Both the position numbers and the translations under genes were made by a program. 64,000 nucleotides of DNA from Balaenoptera acutorostrata. Taxonomy: Eukaryota; Chordata; Mammalia; Artiodactyla; Balaenopteridae. Within the stretch, counting starts at the first letter, position 1. Every line of letters begins with the position of its first letter. The stretch lies in NCBI RefSeq assembly GCF_949987535.1, contig NC_080075.1, positions 58,501,636 to 58,565,635 of the forward strand, written 5' to 3'. Below, piece after piece: positions 9,482 to 20,689 of the stretch. Under the pieces are notes generated by a model. It was not told the origin of the DNA, made no database searches, and saw only the letters and a program-made list of their open reading frames with translations.

Positions 9482-10906
9482 ACGGAGAAGTCCTTGGCCA
9501 ACCTCAATTTGAACAACATGCTGGACAAGAAGGCGGTGGGGACACCCGTGGCCGCCGCCCCCAGCTCGGGCTTCACGCCGGGCTTCCTCCGACGGCACTC
9601 AGCCAGCAACCTGCACGCGCTCGCCCACCCCGCGCCGAGCCCCGGCAGCTGCTCGCCCAAGTTCCCGGGCGCAGCTAATGGCAGCACCTGCGGCAGCGCG
9701 GCGGCGGGCGGGCCGGCCTCCTACGGCACCCTCAAGGAGCCGTCGGGGGGCGGCGGCACGGCCCTGCTGAACAAGGAGAACAAATTCCGGGACCGCTCGT
9801 TCAGCGAGAACGGCGAGCGCAGCCAGCACCTCCTGCACCTGCAGCAGCAGCAGAAGGGGGGCGGCGGCTCCCAGATCAACTCAACGCGCTACAAAACTGA
9901 GCTGTGCCGGCCCTTCGAGGAGAGCGGCACGTGCAAGTACGGCGAGAAGTGCCAGTTCGCGCATGGCTTCCACGAGCTGCGCAGCCTGACGCGGCACCCC
10001 AAGTACAAGACGGAGCTGTGCCGCACCTTCCACACCATCGGCTTCTGCCCCTATGGGCCTCGCTGCCACTTCATCCACAACGCCGATGAGCGGCGGCCCG
10101 CGCCGTCGGGGGGCGCCTCCGGGGACCTGCGCACCTTCAGCGCCCGCGACGCGCTGCACCTGGGCTTCCCGCGGGAGCCGCGGCCCAAGCTGCACCACAG
10201 CCTCAGCTTCTCGGGCTTCCCGTCAGGCCACCACCAGCCCCCGGGGGGCCTGGAGTCGCCCCTGCTGCTCGACAGCCCCACGTCGCGCACGCCGCCGCCA
10301 CCCTCCTGCTCCTCGGCTTCGTCTTGCTCCTCGTCCGCTTCGTCCTGCTCCTCGGCCTCGGCTGCCTCCACACCCTCGGGCGCCCCGACGTGCTGTGCCT
10401 CTGCGGCGGCAGCGGCCGCGGCCGCGCTGCTGTACGGCACCGGGGGCGCCGAGGACCTGCTCGCGCCGGGCGCGCCCTGCGCCACCTGCTCGTCGGCCTC
10501 GTGCGCCAACAACGCCTTCGCCTTCGGTCCGGAGCTGAGCAGCCTCATCACACCTCTCGCCATCCAGACCCACAACTTCGCCGCCGTGGCCGCCGCCGCC
10601 TACTATCGCAGCCAGCAGCAGCAGGGCCTAGTGCCCCCCGCGCAGCCTCTGGCGCCGCCCAGCGCGCCCCTCCCTGCCAGCGCCGCCGCGCCGCCCTCGC
10701 CGCCCTTCAGCTTCCAGCTGCCACGCCGCCTGTCCGAGTCGCCCGTGTTCGACGCGCCCCCTAGTCCCCCGGACTCACTGTCTGACCGCGACAGCTACTT
10801 GAGCGGCTCCCTGAGCTCGGGCAGCCTCAGCGGCTCTGAGTCCCCCAGCCTCGACCCCGGCCGCCGCCTGCCCATCTTCAGCCGCCTCTCCATCTCCGAC
10901 GACTGA
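9482..10906 (+). CDS. ZFP36L2: ZFP36L2 coding exon 2: CCCH zinc-finger mRNA-decay factor
   Basis: Joined to exon 1 this gives a 491-residue protein (the human one is about 494), beginning [17 protein letters not shown]. It binds UAUUUA-type AU-rich elements in mRNA 3' UTRs and recruits CCR4-NOT for deadenylation, mainly in the cytoplasm. Finger 1 has Cys159, Cys168, Cys174 and His178, with lead-in RYKTEL. Finger 2 has Cys197, Cys206, Cys212 and His216, with lead-in KYKTEL. Both show the C-x8-C-x5-C-x3-H spacing, and all ligands are present. Likely basophilic-kinase/14-3-3 sites are RRHS57 and RSFS (around residues 122-125). The middle is low complexity: Ser/Cys-rich from about 292 and an eight-alanine run at 325-332. 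The C-terminus [14 protein letters not shown] is the CNOT1-binding motif. The TGA is at 10904-10906. Family members restrain proliferation and are needed in lymphoid and erythroid progenitors. Confidence 0.97.
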   Translation, partial: TEKSLANLNLNNMLDKKAVGTPVAAAPSSGFTPGFLRRHSASNLHALAHPAPSPGSCSPKFPGAANGSTCGSAAAGGPASYGTLKEPSGGGGTALLNKENKFRDRSFSENGERSQHLLHLQQQQKGGGGSQINSTRYKTELCRPFEESGTCKYGEKCQFAHGFHELRSLTRHPKYKTELCRTFHTIGFCPYGPRCHFIHNADERRPAPSGGASGDLRTFSARDALHLGFPREPRPKLHHSLSFSGFPSGHHQPPGGLESPLLLDSPTSRTPPPPSCSSASSCSSSASSCSSASAASTPSGAPTCCASAAAAAAAALLYGTGGAEDLLAPGAPCATCSSASCANNAFAFGPELSSLITPLAIQTHNFAAVAAAAYYRSQQQQGLVPPAQPLAPPSAPLPASAAAPPSPPFSFQLPRRLSESPVFDAPPSPPDSLSDRDSYLSGSLSSGSLSGSESPSLDPGRRLPIFSRLSISDD

Positions 10907-11770
10907 GGCAAGAGGGCGCTAGTGAGGAGGAGGAAGGGAAGGCCGTTCTGGGGGTGTTGGAGGGCGCCCCTGCAGTCGCGCCCCTGCTGGGGGCAGGGAG
11001 GCTCGGGAGTGTGGGGGGCTGACCTCGGCCACAAGCAGACTGCAGGCCTCACCGAGCACTTGGACTCGAACTTGTGTGCCGGGAGGGGCCCCCACCCCTC
11101 CCCTTTCGGTTTCCTCTTGTTTTGTTTTGTTTTTTATTATTATTTTTATTATTATTACGGAGTTTCATTCTTGTTGAGCGAAAAAAAGCCAACGAACTTT
11201 TTGTATTGAACAAAATATTCACAACAGAGCAGTTGTGATGCGAATAGAACAAAAACCAAACACAAACTTTTTTAGGTCTCCCATGAGTTTGGGACTTTAG
11301 GAAAAATCAACCCAGCACCAGCAGCTACCAACCACCATTCCATATCTTCACTTGCAAAGCATTAGCTACAGTCCAGATGTGGGGACTCTTATCTTGAGAG
11401 AGGTTCCTAATTGTCTCAGACCAGTGTAAACAAACAAGCCAACCAACACCTTGCTAAACCTAAGCTTTTAGAATCCAATATTCTGCCAAGAATATGCCTT
11501 GATAGTAGACCTCAGCTCCATAGGTGTTTTTTGTTTTTTAACGAAGTTATATATGTCTGGAAAAAAAAAACCCTTGCATTCCAAAGTTTCATACTGGTTC
11601 CTGGTTTCATTGCCACCACTTAGTGGATGTTTAAGTTAGAACCATTTTGTCTGCTCTTTCTGGAAGCCTTGGGCAGAGCTTAGTTTGTAATTGTTGGGGA
11701 ATAACTGCTGAATTTTTAGCTGTTTTGAGTTGATTCGCACCACTGCACCACAACTCAATATGAAAAAAAC

Positions 11771-11790
11771 TATTTAACTTATTTATTATC
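11771..11790 (+). promoter_or_regulatory. ZFP36L2: AU-rich element in ZFP36L2 mRNA
   Basis: Two ATTTA pentamers lie 9 bp apart (11772 and 11781), the first within TATTTAA, near the preferred TIS11 target heptamer UAUUUAU. Further copies lie at about 11827 and 12019. This supports mRNA instability and possible auto- or cross-regulation by the ZFP36 family. Confidence 0.6.
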
Positions 11791-12836
11791 TTGTGAAAAG
11801 TATACATTGAAAATTTTGTTCATACTGTATTTATCAAGTATGATGAAAAGCAATAGATATATATTCTTTTATTATGTTAAATTATGATTGCCATTATTAA
11901 TCGGCAAAATGTGGAGTGTATGTTCTTTTCACAGTAATATATGCCTTTTGTAACTTCACTTGGTTATTTTATTGTAAATGAGTAAAAAAAAATCTTAATT
12001 TAAGAGATTGTATGTAATATTTATTTCATTAATTTCTTTCCTTGTTTACGTAAATTTTGAAAGATTGCATGGTTTCTTTACGGAAATCTTATCTTGATGC
12101 TGTGGAAGTAGTTTGAGGAATATCTTATGAGTTTTTCTTAGAATGTATAATGGTTGTAGCCCATCCAACTTTAAAAGAAAAAAAGTGACCACATACTTTG
12201 CAATCAGGCTTACATGTGGCATGCTTTTCTCATTCCATCTTTATAAATCAGAAAATGTTTTTTGTTTGCTTATTCCACCAGTTCTACTGTGACATACTCT
12301 GCATATAAAGACATGTAGCAATAATGGGGGGGGAGGGTAATCTCACAGTGCCTTTGGAAGGGCCAGAACTTGCCTTAAATCTTCCTCAACCAAATAAGTA
12401 TTTTGTCTATTAGTGCTTGAGAGAATTTGAATGTAGGATGGGTTCAACTGCACAAAAGGAAAAGATTTTTACCACTTTTTTTTATATAGCTATAAAGTGA
12501 AGAGGCCACCTCTTAGTGCTGAAATGGTATGTAGTACATGAATATGCCTTGTTTAATTACAGAAAATTCCAAAACTTGTACTATTTTTTTTTTTTCCGTG
12601 TGGAAAGGCAGGAATGCTTTCCTGGACAGCGGATGAATGAGCAGTAGACGTAGTTTGTTTGTACGTAGGTACAGTTGGAGCACTATGTATGTATGTATTC
12701 TGGACTACTTTGACAGAAGTAGGTATTTGAATGTAACAAGGTTAAGTCAACTTGAGTTGTAATATATTTGGGGAATCAGTTCACTACAAATTGTGACTGT
12801 AAACATTGTACTGTAAATGTTTTGTAGTTTTCCCCC

Positions 12837-12842
12837 AATAAA
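12837..12842 (+). promoter_or_regulatory. ZFP36L2: ZFP36L2 poly(A) signal
   Basis: AATAAA lies at the end of the AT-rich UTR, preceded by TGTAAATGTTTTGTAG and followed by TTTTGGG. Cleavage is expected near 12855-12865. Sequence downstream loses the dense AT-rich UTR character. Confidence 0.8.
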
Positions 12843-12864
12843 ACTTTTGGGAAAAAAAGGTATT

Positions 12865-13837
12865 AATGTGTAAGATAGCTTCCTTCTTTTAAATGGGAGT
12901 ATCTAGGTTTCTGGCTTCCCACCACAGTCATGCATTGCCCAGGTCTTAGAGGGATTTGGGGGCTAGGGTTTAGAGAGCTGGCAGAGCCAGAGTTCAGAAG
13001 AGCCTGTCCCCCTATATATTTTTTATACAAGTTCTTTTAGCTGAAAGAAAGTAATTTGGACTGTCAAGGGCATTAGTTAGCTGTTCCCCTTGGTAATAAG
13101 ATGCATCCCAGTGTTGGCTGACTGGCTGGTGGCTGGGCCTGGCTGGGAGGCCTGAGGCGTGTGGCCTGCCTGTGAGTCACCAAGCGGATCACGTGTCTGC
13201 AGTGGCAGCTGAAGGTCTGATTTTTTTTTTTTTTTTTTCCCCCACTGGGACGCACAGGGAACCAAACTGCTTGGGTGAGGAGGGGTCTTGCCAGCCCTTG
13301 GCTGAACTGGGGATGGGGGCTTAGGCCCAGCCTTTCCTGGGCGGGAGAACCAGGGTTTTGCCTGGACTTTGGAAAGCCTGGCTGTGTCCTTGTCCACAGA
13401 CGACAGAGAAGGAAGATGAAACAGGTTAAACTTATATCTGGGTAATGTTTATGTGGACGGCTTCCTCTGGGAGTGAGCACACACGTTATTTATGCAAAAG
13501 GATTAGTGTCTGTGCTTGAGACAACTGTAAGCAGCCAGAGAGCAAATCCAACCCAGGTCTGGAAAAAAAGGAAGGAAAAAAAAAGCATCAGTCTGTCTGC
13601 TGATTCTCACACAATTGAACAGAACTTTAGTATGGTTCTTTCCTACAATCACTTTAGAAGTTAAAAATGCGGTTCATAAATCAATTCCTGTTTTTCTTCT
13701 CTATCCCGCCCCCGCCACATACACAGAGTTCAGACTTCTTTTTTTCCAAAGTAAGTAAGAGATTTAGCAAAAGTTTTGTTTCCTCATCTACAACGGCTGG
13801 GCTCTATCACCCATACTTGCATCCCCTCGACCCTGTG
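12865..13837. other. Downstream flank of ZFP36L2, no gene
   Basis: Unique sequence with an 18-base T-run near 13221-13238 and an A-rich patch near 13563-13585. It includes GTGAGTCACCAAG and a perfect E-box (GATCACGTG, about 13188-13196), which could be regulatory. I see no supported exon. Confidence 0.6.
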
Positions 13838-14120
13838 TTTGCCTGTGTTCGCCGGGGTCTCCCGGGTCTCACAGCTGAGCCTGGTGGGGAGGGCGCCGTC
13901 GGTGGAGCGCTCCAGACCTCGGGCAGCTGTTTCACGTTAACGATGATTGCGCTGGTGTTAACCGGAGCGTTTTGGTGCTGGGCGCGCGCTGCCAAAGGGG
14001 ATGGGGAACAGTTTCAAAGTTCTCCCAGATGCCGAGCCCCTGGCTGGGGAGGGGCGGGTGGGCGGCCTCAGCAGCGGGGGAGGGGAAGCCTGAGGCCAAG
14101 GAGGCCTCGACCGGTGAAGA
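13838..14120. promoter_or_regulatory. Small orphan CpG-rich patch
   Basis: CpG dinucleotides cluster here (for example GTTCGCCGG, GGGCGCCGTCGG, GGGCGCGCGCTG) about 1 kb past the ZFP36L2 poly(A) signal, although flanking DNA is CpG-poor. A 176-codon open frame (13667-14197) crosses it but shows no family resemblance and an implausible Phe/Pro/Ser start. It may be an enhancer or a non-coding RNA promoter. Confidence 0.45.
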
Positions 14121-15634
14121 CCCTGCAGGCTCCTAGGCCTCTTCACCGTAAAGAATGTGCAATGGCGAGGAAAAGTCTAAAATGTGGTGCTATATAGGCC
14201 AAACTGCATTTCAAATGCCTTGTTTCCACTTCATTCCAAGACATTTTTCTAAGCAAGTGCTTTTGATCAACTGGAATGTTAGACTTCTTTTTGGGGTAAG
14301 CCACATTCATTTTTAAAAATTGGTTTGTCTGAAAGCCCAACTGCTAAGAGCTGATGTTTTTGTATTTTAGACCCAGTGGAGCGTGGAAAGCTGGGGGGAA
14401 TCATTCAGAAATTTCCTCTTGCTGCAGATCAATGGAGGGTATGTGGGTCATTGTCTTTCTGCAGCAGCTGGAATTAACAGCAAACAAAACGCTCTACAAT
14501 TGCTTGATCACCCTTAGAAAAGTTTTCTTGTAAATTAAGGGAACTAGAAGTAAAAACTGCAAGTAAGAACAAGCCAGGATTCCTATCACGGGCTGGGGAG
14601 CGGAACTAAAACTGACTCCTGAATTATACTCAAGATAAAATTCTTTTGGAGTTAGTTGTGCAAATGAGCCCAGAATGTGATGGTGTTTAGAATGTCTTAA
14701 TAGTGGCATTTCCACTAGCTATTTGAAAACTAAGGTATTTTTTAAGCAACCCAATTAGTGTGCACCACCTTCTAAAGTATTTCAGAGAAGGGATGCATGC
14801 ATGTAGATATTTTCCACCCCTCACCCTGAATCTACTGCTGAGTGTATGGGGTTGCGGAGGGGGTGTGGACACAAAAAAACTATTGAGAAGGCTGAAGCTC
14901 TGCACCCGCCCTTGGGAATAGTTGGAGGATTGTGAGCCCTGCAGCGGCTCAGGAACCCCGATGATAGGACCAGGCCTGGAGGGCCCAATGCAGGAAAGAC
15001 AAACAGGCATAGCTCTTGGCTGCAGGTGTGGCCCTGCACTGGGATGCTCAGTGGTGAAGTCTGCCTGGGAGGGTCTCAGAAACCCCCAGGCTAGATGTAT
15101 GCAGAGAGGAGGCCCACAAGAGAGCATTTGAACCTGGAAGGGAACCAACTCAAGGCATTTGCTCTCCTTCAGTTGTGCTCGTGGTGACAAGAGTGAGGGC
15201 AGATGTGGCTCTGGCCACATCTTAAAAGCGGAAGTTGGGTCTCTGCACCTTCCCTAGCCTTTGAGTTAATGGGCGACAACGCGGCCCCTGGTAGCAGCCA
15301 GGCTTACCTTCTTCCATCAGGGCCCATAACCACTCTCCATTGTTGTTACCTCATTTAACTGTGTTTATTTTTTCTTGTTCACTCTCTGGGGGATGTGCAG
15401 ACTTGTGGCCATCCAGGGCACTTCCAGTTTGCGCTGCTAGCAAGGCCAAGGAGGGAAGGAGGGAAGGAGGGAGGGTCAGGGAGGAGCCAGGGCCTGGCGG
15501 CTGGACAGGCCTGCCAGGAGGAGCCCTGTGGGAAGGGGGGGGGGCCCGGGGAACAGGAAGCCACAGCACCTCCAGGCCCACGCCTGCCTAGGTGGGTTCT
15601 CCCAACCTCTCCTGAGAGTTTTTGCTAGACCTGG
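14121..15634. other. Unique intergenic sequence
   Basis: No gene or young transposon is recognisable. There is a purine tract of GGGA/GGAA units at about 15445-15485 and a ten-G run at about 15535-15544 followed by CCCGGGG. Confidence 0.6.
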
Positions 15635-16350
15635 AAAGTGTATAAGTGTGGGTGTGTCTAAGGGTGTATATGTATGGGGGGAGGTCTGTGTGCGGGGGCG
15701 GTATCCACGTGGAGGGTGGATATCTGGGTCCTTGTCTATCTGGGTGGGTGTGCACACGTGCGTGGTATTGCTCCGTGGCGGGGGTCTGTGTCTGTGTGGG
15801 GTTGCTGTAGGGGAATACTGGTGTGTGTGTCTGCATCTGTGGGGTGTTGATATGTGAGGCGTGTACATGTCTGTAGGGTATGAGAGTCGGTGAGTGGGTA
15901 TGGAAATCTGTGAGTGTGGGTTTGGGGGTGTGTGTATGAGTGTGGTTATGGGTTTCGGTGTGTCTGTTGCTGTGTATGTATGTGTGAGTGTGGGTTTGAA
16001 GGCATCTTTCAGTCTGTGTGTGTGTATAGGTGTGTGAGGGTGTGTATCTGGGTGCGGGTGTGGGTTTGGGTGTGTCTGTTACTCTGTGTGTGGTTATAGG
16101 TATGTGTGTATATGGATCTGTGTGTGTGTGTGTGTGTGTGTGTCCGTGTGGGTATGGGTTTGAATGTGTCTTGCTCTGTGTGCGTGTGTATACGTGTAGG
16201 TGTGTGTATATCTGTGTGTAGGTGTGGGTGTGGGTTTGGGTGTGTCTGTTGCTCTTTGTCGGTAGGTGTGTGGGTCTGTGGGTTGGGAGGAAGGATCTGT
16301 GGGTGTGGCTGTATGTTTGGGTCTGGATGTGATGGGGGTGTGTCTCTGTC
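15635..16350. repeat. TG-rich degenerate minisatellite
   Basis: About 700 bases are almost pure G and T on the + strand. A recurring module, GGGTTTGGGTGTGTCTGTT followed by a CTCTGTGT-like stretch, starts near 15950, 16062, 16156 and 16232, so it is not a simple dinucleotide repeat. A purer (GT)n lies at 16120-16142. The open frames here (up to 120 codons) are repeat artefacts rich in Val, Cys and Gly, or Thr and His. Confidence 0.85.
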
Positions 16351-17604
16351 GGGGTGGAGTGTTAACAACACCTTCAGAGGAAAAGCGGCCCTTTTTAGTA
16401 GGCCTCTTTCAGGTTAAAAACTGTTTTCAAAACCCGGAAATGGAGGCCAGGCTGTCAGTCGCTTCCTGCAGGGCAGTGGGCAGAACAGGGCTGAGTAGGG
16501 GGGTGGCAGACAGGCCTTCAGCCTGCAGAGACCCCAGACCCACTTTATTGCTGGTCACACCTGCCAAGGACAGGCCTCCTGGGCCTGAGTGCAGAGACAT
16601 ATTTAGAAACAATTAATTCTCTGGTTGAAGGGGGAGGGGCCATTTATTTTCATCTGTTGCAGAAATAGCTCTTGTCAGATAGCAGTTCTTATGCCCTCTG
16701 GGGTGAGAGGCAGCTCTGAAATAGAAGGAAAGATATTAAGGATTTTAGACAGACAAGAAAACTCCTGAGCCTGCTGAAACCGAGTTTAAAATATTTCTCT
16801 AAAAATAAGCTTTGTTTTCCTTGTGGATTCCTCTGGCAGTTGGGCCCTCGTGTCAGGGTGTTTAGCTGGCCTGGGAAGCCAGGCGGAATTTTTAAAAAAG
16901 TGAGTGTTTCCCAGCTGTGGCCTTGGAAAGTTCTCTGTTTTCCATTTATTAAACTCCTAGTTTCCGGCTAATTAAAATTATTTTCAAGTACAACTCCGTG
17001 GTCCCGCAATATTTGATGAGACACAGAATTCTCAGTGACCCCTCTGTAGGAGGCTGGGCCAGGCTGTGGGGTGGCCTATGACCCCTCCGCTGGGCCTGGT
17101 ACCGATTTTACGCAGAGGGAGACCCTTTGAAATTCAGGCCCGAGGCTTCGTTTTACCAAGTTCCACCGCCCCCGCCCCACCCCGGGAGTGGCTGGAATGA
17201 GAGGCCACTTGCAGGACAGTCCCTGAGCCCTGCACCACTGGAGAAGGGGCTGTGAGTCCTTGGCGACCTGCTGTTAGTTCCCCTGCATCACTGAGTGGAG
17301 AAGGGGTGCACTTCAGGGGAGAGGAACTTGGCTGAGGTGTGTGGCAGGTGATTCTGGTTGTCTCTCCCTGGCCTGGCTACTGTTGAAGCTTCAGGGCCGG
17401 ACTCTCTTGAGCACCTACAGGAGGTCCAGACTCCCAAGGTGATGCGTTGTGAAGATGGAAATCCGAGGTGCTGCAGGGCAGGAGGCAAATATTGCTGAGG
17501 GCCAGGGCTGGTGTGACTCAGATGTGCTGGCAGGCTCCCTTCCACTGCCCTGTGATTCTGTCCAGGCATCCAAGGGGTGGGATGCTGGGCTGCTGCCCGG
17601 CACC
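16351..17604. other. Unique intergenic block, conserved-looking AT-rich core
   Basis: No gene is seen. The part at 16600-17030 is repeat-free and AT-rich, with TAATTAAAATTATTTTC near 16970-16986 and other homeodomain-like cores, in the style of conserved non-coding DNA. Confidence 0.5.
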
Positions 17605-17706
17605 TTTCATTCATCCCACAGATAGTTCTTGACTGTCTAGTACATGCCAGCAGTGCAGGAACAGAGGTGCGTTGACGGATGTCATCCCTGCCTTCACGGA
17701 GTGTAC
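17605..17706 (-). mobile_element. L2 3'-end fragment
   Basis: TTTCATTCATCCCACAGATA and the following CTAGTACATGCCAGCAGTGC with CATCCCTGCCTTCACGGAGT match the reverse complement of the L2 3' terminal region. It is old and diverged. Confidence 0.5.
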
Positions 17707-17718
17707 ATATTTTCAAGG

Positions 17719-18010
17719 TTCATTCATGTTGTAGCGTGAATCAGCCTTCATTCTTTTTCATGACAAGATAGTATTCCATTGTATGGATGTACCACTTATA
17801 TGTTTTTCATTCATCTGTTGTTAGACGGTGGAGTTGTTTCCACCTTTTGGCTATTGTTGAATCATGCTGCTGTGAACATCAATATACAAGTTTCTGTGTG
17901 AACATATGTTTTCAATTCTTTTGGTTTTATACCTGGAAGTAGAATTGCCAGATCATATGGTAACTCCCATTTAACTTTTTGAGGAACTGCTGTACTATTT
18001 TCCAAAGTGA
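17719..18010 (-). mobile_element. L1 ORF2 3' fragment
   Basis: The block contains GTATTCCATTGTATGGATGT, GCTATTGTTGAATCATGCTG and AATTGCCAGATCATATGGTA. These are the reverse complement of the end of L1 ORF2 and are diagnostic of an L1 3' region on the minus strand. No intact frame remains. Confidence 0.85.
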
Positions 18011-18119
18011 TACATTGGTTTTTGTAACTGTTTTATTAATGTCTGTTTCCCCTACATAATGATATGTGCTCCACGGGATGGCCACATAAAAACACTCGTA
18101 CACTTGTTCACAATAGCCA

Positions 18120-18290
18120 AGACCAAAACACTGTTACTATCCCCATTTCAAAGATGATGAAACTAAGCTCAGAGAAGTTGTCATAGGCCTGAGGCCAAGC
18201 AGCTAGGAAAAGGCTGAAGCAGAATTCAAAGGAAGCTAAGCAGTGGCTCCTTCGAATCACCCTAGGCTGCCTCTTGGACTCCTGCTTTAC
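18120..18290 (-). mobile_element. MIR SINE
   Basis: TTACTATCCCCATTTCAAAG then GATGAAACTAAGCTCAGAGA matches the reverse complement of the MIR core. It is ancient and has no flanking duplications. Confidence 0.6.
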
Positions 18291-18375
18291 TCCCCACACT
18301 GTCTAGAAACGGAGGTTTCCAAGAAGCCTTCCAGGATTTCTTTCCAGGGTAGACCCTGTCTTGCCACCCTGTGCT

Positions 18376-18738
18376 CTTTTTTTTTTTTTTTTTAATTTAT
18401 TTAATTTATTTTATTTTTGGCTGCGTTGGGTCTTTGTTGCTGCACGCGGGCTTTCTCTAGTTGCAGCAAGCGGGGGCTACTCTTCATTGAGGTGCGCGGG
18501 CTTCTCATTGTGGTGGCTTCTCTTGTTGAGGAGCTTGGGCTCTAGGTGCATGGGATTCAGTAGTTGTGGCACACGGGCTCAGTAGTTGTGGCTTGCGGGC
18601 TCTAGAGCTCAGGCTCAGTAGTTGTGGCGCACAGGCTTAGTTGCTCTGTGGCATGTGGGATCTTCCTGGACCAGGGCTCGAACCCGTGTTCCCTGCATTG
18701 GCAGCGGATTCTTAACCACTGCGCCACCAGGGAAGCCC
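18376..18738 (-). mobile_element. CHR-type SINE
   Basis: This is a near full-length tRNA-derived SINE read on the minus strand, with a T-run tail at 18376 and head complement CCACCAGGGAAGCCCC at about 18738. CCTGTGCT before the tail and CCTGTGCT after the head form the target duplication. Confidence 0.9.
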
Positions 18739-18739
18739 C

Positions 18740-19545
18740 TCTCACCTGTGCTTTTAAAACACAATGTGTTCAAGTCACCCTTCAGCTCAAAATCCTCACT
18801 CAGAATAAAATCTAAAATCTTAACCAAGGTGTACAAGGTCCTACATTAGACTGTCTATCCCTCCCCACCCACCCACTATCCCTTTCCCTTCTGACCTTGA
18901 CTCTCCCTTCCCTCATCCTGCTCCTATACAAATCAGGCCTCCTTGTTAGTTCGTAATCATGCTGGACCTACTCTCTGTCTCAGCACCTTTGCACTTGCTA
19001 TTCCATCTGTCATGCTCTTCCACATTTCCTTCAATTTCCTGCTGTCACCTCTTCAGGGGGCCATCCAGACCACCCTGTCAAGACAACAGCCCCATCTGGC
19101 ATCTCTCGTCTTGCTTTATTTTTTCCCTAGCATTTGTCATCCTCTGACATATTTTATTTTATTTATTTATTTTTTAAATTTATTTATTTATTTATTTTTG
19201 GCTGTGTTGGGTCTTCGTTTCTGTGCGAGGGCTTTCTCTAGTTGCGGCGAGTGGGGGCCACTCTTCATTGCAGTGCGCAGGCCTCTCACTGTCACGGCCT
19301 CTCTTGTTGCGGAGCACAGGCTCCAGACGCGCAAGCTCAGTAATTGTGGCTCACAGGCCCAGTTGCTCTGCGGCATGTGGGATCTTCCCAGACCAGGGCT
19401 CGAACCCGTGTCCCCTGCATTGGCAGGCAGATTCTCAACCACCGCACCACCAGGGAAGCCCCTCTGACATATTTTAAATGCCTTTGTTTATGTATATATC
19501 GTCCTTCCTTCTTAGACGCTTAGCTTCATGAGGGCAGGCATTGTC
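18740..19545 (+). mobile_element. L2 LINE 3' region, split by a SINE
   Basis: AAAATCCTCACTCAGAATAA, CAGCACCTTTGCACTTGCTA and GAGGGCAGGCATTGTCTCC are L2 ORF2-end and 3' motifs in + orientation. A later SINE (19157-19460) interrupts it. The frames are degraded. Confidence 0.75.
19157..19460 (-). mobile_element. CHR-type SINE, perfect target duplication
   Basis: The tail-side AT-rich tract and the head complement ACCACCAGGGAAGCC bound the element. An identical CCTCTGACATATTTTA stands at 19141-19156 and 19461-19476. The perfect 16-base duplication and the TGCGAGGGCTTTCTC body type mark it as relatively young. It sits inside the L2. Confidence 0.93.
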
Positions 19546-19670
19546 TCCAGAGCAGGGGGGAGCCGTTGAAGGATTTTAAGCTGGGGGGTAAGACGGCCAC
19601 GTTCACGTGTTAAAGTGATTTCGGCTGTGTGGAGAGTAGACTGGAAAAAAAAAAAAAAAAAAGATTCCTT

Positions 19671-20003
19671 GGGCTTCCCTGGTGGCGCAGTGGTTAAGAA
19701 TCCGCCTGCCAATGCAGGGGACACGAATTCGAGCCCTGGCCAGGGAAGATCCCACATGCTGCAGAGCAACTAAGCCCGTGCGCCACAACTACTGAGCCTG
19801 CGCTCTAGAGCTCACATGCCACAACTACTGAGCCCGCGTGCCACAACTACTGAAGCCCGCGCGCCTAGAGCCCATGCTGCGCAACAAGAGAAGCCACCGC
19901 ACCGCAACGAAGAGTAGCCCCCGCTCGCCACAACCAGAGAAAGCCCGCGCGCAGCAACAAAGACCCAATGTAGCCAAAAAATAAAAATTAAAAAAAAAAA
20001 AAA
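19671..20003 (+). mobile_element. CHR-type SINE, long form
   Basis: The element begins GGGCTTCCCTGGTGGCGCAG and ends GTAGCCAAAAAATAAAAATT. Its body has three CACAACTACTGA modules, the longer subfamily. A(n)GATTCCTT precedes it and A(n)ATTCCTT follows, giving the target duplication. Confidence 0.93.
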
Positions 20004-20056
20004 TTCCTTATAAAACCAATTTTAATGCTAAAAAAGTTTTAAAAAACCATGACCTA

Positions 20057-20112
20057 GTGTTGCCCTTTCATTCCACAGATGAGAAGACTAAGGCTCAGAG
20101 AGGGTGGGAGGA
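20057..20112 (-). mobile_element. MIR fragment
   Basis: CACAGATGAGAAGACTAAGG followed by CTCAGAGAGG matches the reverse MIR core. Confidence 0.45.
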
Positions 20113-20464
20113 GCCCTCTGGAGACGTCCCCCAATTTCTGGGTTTCTACATGAGCCCTGGGAAGAGACCACCCAGGACACCGTCCTCCCTAGGTGTGAGC
20201 TGTCCAGGTATGGCTGTTGGTAAAAATGCTGAATATTGACTTTCACTGAAGCGGACCTAAATCCCCATGGGCCGAGAGGCTCAGAGCAGCAGGTCTCTGG
20301 ATGTTCACCTGGCTTCTCAGGGAGGCCCTGGAGGGTCTGTAGGGTGGACACAGCAGGAGCTTACAAAGCACAGCCCCGGGAGCCAAGAGCTGCTGCAGGA
20401 CCTGTGGCATGAGAGGGCCCCGGGCAGGTGTCACCACCACTCCGTGAGGGGCCCGGTCTGCAGG

Positions 20465-20605
20465 GGTTACAGGCCAGGGCTCCCACAGACCTGGGTTCAA
20501 ATCCCACTTCACAGCCACTCCCTACCTGTGTAATCCTGAGCAAATCTCTGAGCCTCACTTTCCTCATCTCTGAAATGCGGATGATCACGCAGTTGCTGCT
20601 ACGCA
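20465..20605 (+). mobile_element. MIR SINE
   Basis: GGTTCAAATCCCACTTCACA and CTCACTTTCCTCATCTCTGA are the forward MIR tRNA-like and core sequences. Confidence 0.65.
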
Positions 20606-20689
20606 AAGCCCCCAGGAGGGTCAAGATATGACGTCATGGGCGAAGTGTCTAGGAGAGGGCCCAGCTCAGGGTCCCACAGAGGACACTGT

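Larger units (their letters stand above)
7340..10990. promoter_or_regulatory. ZFP36L2: ZFP36L2 CpG island
   Basis: CpG density rises sharply from about 7340, stays high through the promoter, exon 1, intron and exon 2, and falls after the stop codon. This is the pattern of a broadly expressed or immediate-early gene embedded in an unmethylated island. The long open frames on both strands here (for example 244 codons from 8430) are by-products of high GC and few stop codons. Confidence 0.85.
10907..12860 (+). other. ZFP36L2: ZFP36L2 3' UTR
   Basis: The ~1.95 kb 3' UTR becomes strongly AT-rich after about 11100. It carries ATTTA cores, including TATTTAACTTATTTATTATC near 11771-11790, GTATTTATC near 11827 and ATATTTATTTC near 12017. 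These are the type of site its own product binds. No transposon interrupts it, which fits strong constraint. Confidence 0.85.

Noticed and set aside
13667..14197. 176-codon open frame downstream of ZFP36L2
   Set aside because: No recognisable domain, odd composition and no splice or poly(A) context; more likely chance in CpG-rich DNA.
15635..16350. Possible CRISPR-like or ordered repeat array
   Set aside because: The units are degenerate, contiguous and of uneven length with no spacers, in a mammalian genome; it is a minisatellite.
19671..20003. tRNA-like heads of SINEs as tRNA genes
   Set aside because: The heads are diverged tRNA relics fused to SINE bodies; no intact cloverleaf is apparent.
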